Source: Kiritimatiellia bacterium (GTDB lineage: Bacteria; Verrucomicrobiota; Kiritimatiellia; UBA8416; JABMPJ01). From it: a stretch of 8,937 bases of DNA. The notes beneath the pieces were generated by a model. The model saw only the letters and a list, made by a program, of their open reading frames with translations, was not told the DNA's origin and made no database searches. Location of the stretch: contig JAOZSS010000094.1 in the NCBI GenBank assembly GCA_029939545.1, positions 1 through 8,937 on the forward strand, read 5' to 3'. Positions 6,780 through 8,937 of the stretch are shown in pieces (the first letter of the stretch is position 1; each line of letters starts with the position of its first letter). The translations under genes and the position numbers were made by a program.

Positions 6780-7007
6780 CTAGAGCCTGTCCGAGAAGGG
6801 GTAACGGCAACTCTTGTACGGGAAACCGCGGAAACAGGGGGTAATGGAATGGTGGAATGCTGGAATAGTGGAATAGTGGAAGAAGGGAGAGAGAACTCCG
6901 CCTCTTTCCGACAGATCTCCCAGCATTCCAACATTCCAATACTCCACGTTGTGCTGCCATTTTTGCATGAGACTGGCCGCGCAACCTTTTCGGATCGGGT
7001 CTAACTA
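6776..7007 (+). mobile_element. MITE-like quasi-palindromic repeat, copy 2, with flanking 7-bp direct repeats
   Basis: The body spans about 6783-7000, between perfect direct repeats CTAACTA (6776-6782 and 7001-7007). The terminal inverted repeats match at about 16 of 25 positions (TCCGA-AAGG on both sides). An inner arm of TGGAAT units can pair with the later ATTCCAACATTCCA stretch (about 20 of 26 positions), and GGGAGA (6885-6890) can pair with TCTCCC (6916-6921), so the whole element can fold on itself. It begins at the serC stop codon and ends 20 bp before tRNA-Arg, in the same orientation as copy 1. It may act as a terminator for serC or lie in the tRNA promoter region. No protein is credible in it. 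Confidence 0.82.
6845..6884 (+). repeat. Octamer tandem array TGGAATNN, five units
   Basis: Five consecutive 8-bp units beginning TGGA (TGGAATGG, TGGAATGC, TGGAATAG, TGGAATAG, TGGAAGAA) form one arm of repeat copy 2. The corresponding part of copy 1 (about 5513-5550) is diverged and irregular, so this arm varies while the opposite arm and centre are conserved. Confidence 0.75.
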
Positions 7008-7027
7008 CACGTCTCTTCACTGAAATA

Positions 7028-7104
7028 GCGCCCATAGCTCAATTGGATAGAGCGCCAGCCTCCGGAGCTGGAGGTTGCAGGTTCGAACCCTGCTGGGCGC
7101 ACCA
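7028..7104 (+). tRNA. tRNA-Arg (anticodon CCG)
   Basis: Full cloverleaf: acceptor GCGCCCA (7028-7034) pairs with TGGGCGC (7094-7100); D-arm GCTC/GAGC (7037-7053); anticodon stem CCAGC/GCTGG around loop CTCCGGA, giving anticodon CCG (7062-7064) for the arginine codon CGG; five-base variable loop; and T-arm GCAGG-TTCGAAC-CCTGC (7077-7093). The discriminator A and 3' CCA (7102-7104) are encoded. The gene begins 20 bp after repeat copy 2, so its promoter lies in or before that element, or it is read through from serC. tRNA 3' ends are common integration targets, and a transposon lies about 500 bp downstream, but no duplicated tRNA end is seen. Confidence 0.97.
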
Positions 7105-7209
7105 CCTCATCCTGTCTGAGGGTTGCACCAGAGGGGGTGTGAGTCCCCCCCCTGCGCTGACGGCACCCTTGTCCGTCACCCTTTTAGGATGAGGCCTGTG
7201 AAACACAGC
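7105..7209. other. Probable structured RNA or palindromic block immediately after tRNA-Arg
   Basis: CCTCATCCT (7105-7113) is perfectly complementary to AGGATGAGG (7186-7194), enclosing two further hairpins: GGGGG/CCCCC (7133-7149) with a 7-nt loop and TGACGG/CCGTCA (7158-7178) with a 9-nt loop. This makes a plausible three-way junction starting at the base after the tRNA CCA end. A fourth stem, GGC(C)TGTG-AAA-CACAGCC, covers about 7193-7209. The block could be a tRNA-linked processing or termination structure, a small RNA or an element end. I could not match it to a named RNA family. Confidence 0.4.
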
Positions 7210-7401
7210 CCGGACACCGTTCAGACAGATTCGCACTCGGGAACCTCGACCCTCGGATATGTCTCAGCCCAAGACGATGATGAGAGCTTCGATATCCCTC
7301 CACGGACTCTCTATTTCTCACGGTTTCGTTGGTTCAACAGGTAAGGCCGTAGCAGTCGCTCCGAGCGCATGACTGTCGCGTCCACGTAATTTGGGACTGC
7401 C

Positions 7402-7420
7402 GTCTCATGCTCAATGAGAC
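7402..7420. repeat. Perfect 7-bp hairpin
   Basis: GTCTCAT (7402-7408) and ATGAGAC (7414-7420) flank a 5-nt loop. No T-run follows, so a terminator role is not supported. A second CTCAT at about 7434-7438 could compete for the same ATGAG. Confidence 0.5.
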
Positions 7421-7558
7421 TCACGCCTCACGGGCTCATAGTCTTCTAAGAGAGAAGAAAGAAGCTCAAGCTCACCTGTTCACAACTCACCGTTTGTGGG
7501 CAGGTTATTTGCATTGATGGGGGGTAGATCGTAGGGTTTGGGGTATGTGGTAAAAAGT

Positions 7559-7600
7559 GAGGTGCGGGCGCAAGAACACCCGCGCCTCCGGGAAAACCGG
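7559..7600. repeat. Paired hairpins upstream of the insertion-sequence ORFs
   Basis: GAGGTGCGGG (7559-7568) pairs with CCCGCGCCTC (7579-7588) in a 10-bp stem with one G-T pair and a 10-nt loop. CCGG-GAAAA-CCGG (7588-7600) follows at once. A T-run is lacking. The hairpins may belong to the end of the insertion sequence, where such structures can block outside transcription into a transposase, or may be an older intergenic palindrome. Confidence 0.5.
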
Positions 7601-7633
7601 AAAGTGTTATCCCCATCTCCGTTCCCATTCCGT

Positions 7634-7771
7634 ATGATGCCCTCCGCAGCGTGGCCATCCAAGGCAAAAACGTTGGCGCAGTATTCCTGTATTCTGCAAA
7701 GCCATCGGCACGCTGCTTTACACGTCCAGCAGGGTAGAGCGCGGTTCCGGCTGGTCCGCAAGCGGGTGCGT
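7634..7771 (+). pseudogene. N-terminal part of the accessory ORF in a shifted frame
   Basis: From ATG 7634/7637 this frame reads MMPSAAWPSKAKTLAQY and continues to ARFRLVRKRVRG, then appears to hand over to the next frame near 7767-7772, where EHRSTPMPRCCCEICHRRW continues. The joined product would read as a basic linker leading into the cysteine pair. A 1-nt shift between the frames is needed, from a small indel or, less likely, programmed frameshifting. The expected upstream CxxC of a zinc ribbon is not visible in this frame, so the region may also have suffered point mutations. This assignment is inference. Confidence 0.4.
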
Positions 7772-8420
7772 GGAGCATCGTTCAACGCCGATGCCGCGGT
7801 GTTGTTGCGAGATCTGCCATCGGCGCTGGCGAGTACTGCCGGTAGAAATCGCGCCATTCAAGCACTTCACGTGCGAAGTGATCGAGACGTGCTGTACAAG
7901 CTACAGCGATGCTCAGCTTCCCGGCATCACGCTGCGCAGGACTGTCGACTGGCTGGGGCCGGGGCATCCGCACTATTCCTCTCTGCACGGCTGGATCGGA
8001 GGGCTGGGTGACCGGGTCCTTGGGCTCCTGGACAAGGGCGAGGCACTCCCTGTCAGCGCAATAATCGCCGAGACGGCCACACACCACGACCGTGAGCTTC
8101 CCGGACTCTGGAGCGAGCCCTGCCTGGTAGCGTTGCGGAAGAGCAGAAGCGCGAAGCGCGCCGAACAACTGGAGGGTTGTGCCCGCCTTTTCGCAACCGC
8201 CGCGTATCTGTTCCCGGAAGCCCCTCATCCGCTCTATGCGTGGGAGAAAGAGCTCCAGGAGCACTTTCATGTGGCCGCATGGTCCTTTCCTGCCCGGGTA
8301 AGCTGCACGGCTTTTCAACAACATGGCCTCGGTGGGGTTGGTTTAGAGTCCTCGCTGTCGTCACAAGAGCCGGAAAAACAACGAAAGGAGAAGAGCCATG
8401 GCCCAAGATCCCCTCCGTGA
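7770..8420 (+). CDS. Accessory ORF of the insertion sequence (DUF6431-like), probably 5'-frameshifted
   Basis: As an open frame it starts at a GTG (7770) without ribosome binding site, which suggests the real N-terminus lies in the other frame upstream. Near the start, RCCCEICHRRWRVLP (residues 10-24) contains a CxxC pair followed by IAPFKHFTCEVIETC, a pattern like the small zinc-ribbon proteins (DUF6431 type) found just upstream of some DDE transposases. The remaining 170 residues show no motif I can name and end in a charged, low-complexity tail. The last 23 nt overlap the transposase start. Function in transposition is not established; DNA binding or regulation is a guess from the cysteine pair. 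Being frameshifted, it may be non-functional. Confidence 0.55.
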   Translation: MEHRSTPMPRCCCEICHRRWRVLPVEIAPFKHFTCEVIETCCTSYSDAQLPGITLRRTVDWLGPGHPHYSSLHGWIGGLGDRVLGLLDKGEALPVSAIIAETATHHDRELPGLWSEPCLVALRKSRSAKRAEQLEGCARLFATAAYLFPEAPHPLYAWEKELQEHFHVAAWSFPARVSCTAFQQHGLGGVGLESSLSSQEPEKQRKEKSHGPRSPP

Positions 8421-8937
8421 AGCGTGTTGGCGCTTCGAACAGATCAGTTCCCTGCTTGAGCCTCAGTTATTGGCCTCGGAAAAACGCCGGATGATCGAGG
8501 AGATGGGACGGGTGTGTGTTGTGTGGCCCTCGGGCCGCGAGGCACCGATTCCGAAGAGCACGATCTATCGATGGCTGAACGCTTATGAGAAGGATGGCCG
8601 TGTCGAATCGCTGATGCGCACGAAAAGAGTGCGTGAGTCAAAGGCCATCAAGCCTGAATGGGTGCAGCACGCGCTGGCGCTGCTGGAGGAGGAAGCCGGG
8701 CGTTCGTTGTTTATCCTGGGCCTCCGGATCAAGCATCGATTCGACCTGGATCAGGCCCCCTCGCGTGCATCGCTTCATCGGGCGCTCTGCACAGAGCCTC
8801 GCTACATCAAGCTGAGACGCCGGGCGGGGGGAGAAAAGAAACTGCGCCGCCGCTTTGTCGCGCGGAAACCGCACGACATCTGGCATGCGGACGCCAAGGG
8901 CGGATTCATGGTGCGCTTCACCGATGGAACGAAGCGC
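8398..8937 (+). CDS. DDE (rve-type) transposase, N-terminal 180 residues, partial
   Basis: Begins at ATG 8398 with a strong ribosome binding site (AAAGGAG, 8384-8390, 7 nt spacing) and stays open to the window end, so it is truncated only by the window. Residues 28-75 look like a helix-turn-helix region (SEKRRMIEEMG, then IPKSTIYRWLNAYEKDG). A second helical DNA-binding segment spans about 85-130 (PSRASLHRAL), followed by a basic stretch (RRRAGGEKKLRRRF). KPHDIWHADAKGGF (157-170) matches the first catalytic aspartate of integrase-core transposases (Asp165), and FTDGTKR follows as in that fold. The second Asp and the Glu are outside the window. It overlaps the preceding accessory ORF by 23 nt, suggesting translational coupling. 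Family placement (IS481-like or unclassified) is uncertain. Confidence 0.82.
   Translation, partial: MAQDPLREACWRFEQISSLLEPQLLASEKRRMIEEMGRVCVVWPSGREAPIPKSTIYRWLNAYEKDGRVESLMRTKRVRESKAIKPEWVQHALALLEEEAGRSLFILGLRIKHRFDLDQAPSRASLHRALCTEPRYIKLRRRAGGEKKLRRRFVARKPHDIWHADAKGGFMVRFTDGTKR

Larger units (their letters stand above)
7105..7633. other. Intergenic region between tRNA-Arg and the insertion sequence
   Basis: No convincing gene is present. Beyond the structured block at 7105-7209, a frame from ATG 7189 to TAA 7344 (51 codons) reads as plausible protein toward its end but has AGG touching the start codon and no recognisable domain, so it is left uncalled. Perfect hairpin GTCTCAT/ATGAGAC lies at 7402-7420. 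The left end of the insertion sequence is somewhere between about 7480 and 7634, but I could not fix its terminal inverted repeat because the right end is outside the window. Confidence 0.4.
7634..8937 (+). mobile_element. Insertion sequence, left part, two-ORF DDE type, cut by window end
   Basis: Two consecutive overlapping genes define the element: a small accessory ORF with a cysteine pair (damaged near its start) and a DDE transposase with an N-terminal helix-turn-helix. The pairing resembles insertion sequences with a DUF6431-like first ORF upstream of an rve-type transposase. Exact ends are not determined: the left terminal repeat is not identified and the right end lies beyond the window. 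Confidence 0.7.

Noticed and set aside
6845..6884. Possible CRISPR array
   Set aside because: The units are contiguous 8-bp repeats without spacers of regular length, and no cas gene is present.
7070..7130. Partial similarity between the tRNA T-arm (AGGTTGCAGG) and downstream AGGGTTGCACC as an att site duplication
   Set aside because: The match is about 8 bp with mismatches and does not include the tRNA 3' end; no integrase is nearby.
7039..7236. Minus-strand 65-aa frame ending QQGSNLQPPAPEAGALSN
   Set aside because: It is antisense to tRNA-Arg; this peptide pattern is a well-known artefact of translating tRNA genes in reverse.
7189..7344. 51-codon frame after tRNA-Arg
   Set aside because: No spaced ribosome binding site, no recognised domain, and its start lies in the closing stem of a structured block; kept only as a remark.
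7480..7857. 125-aa minus-strand frame
   Set aside because: Antisense to the insertion-sequence ORF region, whose plus-strand frames show the cysteine motif; nothing recognisable in it.

Overview
The window is a piece of a moderately GC-rich, Gram-negative-type bacterial chromosome. It carries ordinary housekeeping genes in its first three quarters and an accessory, repeat- and transposon-bearing segment at its right. No gene settles the phylum. The mix of a PtsP-like phosphotransferase, a divergent LpxC-family protein (implying lipid A chemistry), a CCA-encoding tRNA gene and many small dispersed intergenic repeats would fit a member of the PVC group (Verrucomicrobiota/Kiritimatiellota/Lentisphaerota) or another deep Gram-negative lineage. 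This placement is inference.

Layout: 1-312, intergenic with short repeats. 313-1683 (+), membrane-anchored PAS sensor histidine kinase, possibly translated behind an overlapping 24-codon upstream ORF. 1696-2127 (-), dUTPase (dut), convergent with the kinase. 2157-3968 (+), PtsP/PtsI-type phosphoenolpyruvate-protein phosphotransferase, divergent from dut across only 29 bp. 3990-4025, bulged hairpin. 4117-5133 (+), LpxC-family deacetylase homologue whose C-terminal zinc motif looks altered. 5134-5452, intergenic. 5453-5679, first copy of a quasi-palindromic MITE-like repeat. 5703-6779 (+), serC. 6776-7007, second copy of the repeat. 7028-7104 (+), tRNA-Arg(CCG). 7105-7209, probable structured RNA or palindromic block. 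7105-7633, no convincing gene. 7634-8937, left part of a two-ORF insertion sequence: an accessory ORF with a cysteine pair that appears frameshifted, then a DDE transposase running off the window.

The metabolic genes are unrelated single-gene units rather than an operon: sensing (kinase), nucleotide sanitation (dut), phosphotransfer regulation (ptsP), envelope chemistry (LpxC-like) and serine synthesis (serC). The most striking feature is the pair of ~215-bp repeats that bracket serC in the same orientation. Each has imperfect terminal inverted repeats, an internal hairpin and its own short flanking direct repeat (CTAAATAG and CTAACTA). They look like two independent insertions of a non-autonomous mobile element, and each ends 20-23 bp upstream of the next gene (serC, then tRNA-Arg).
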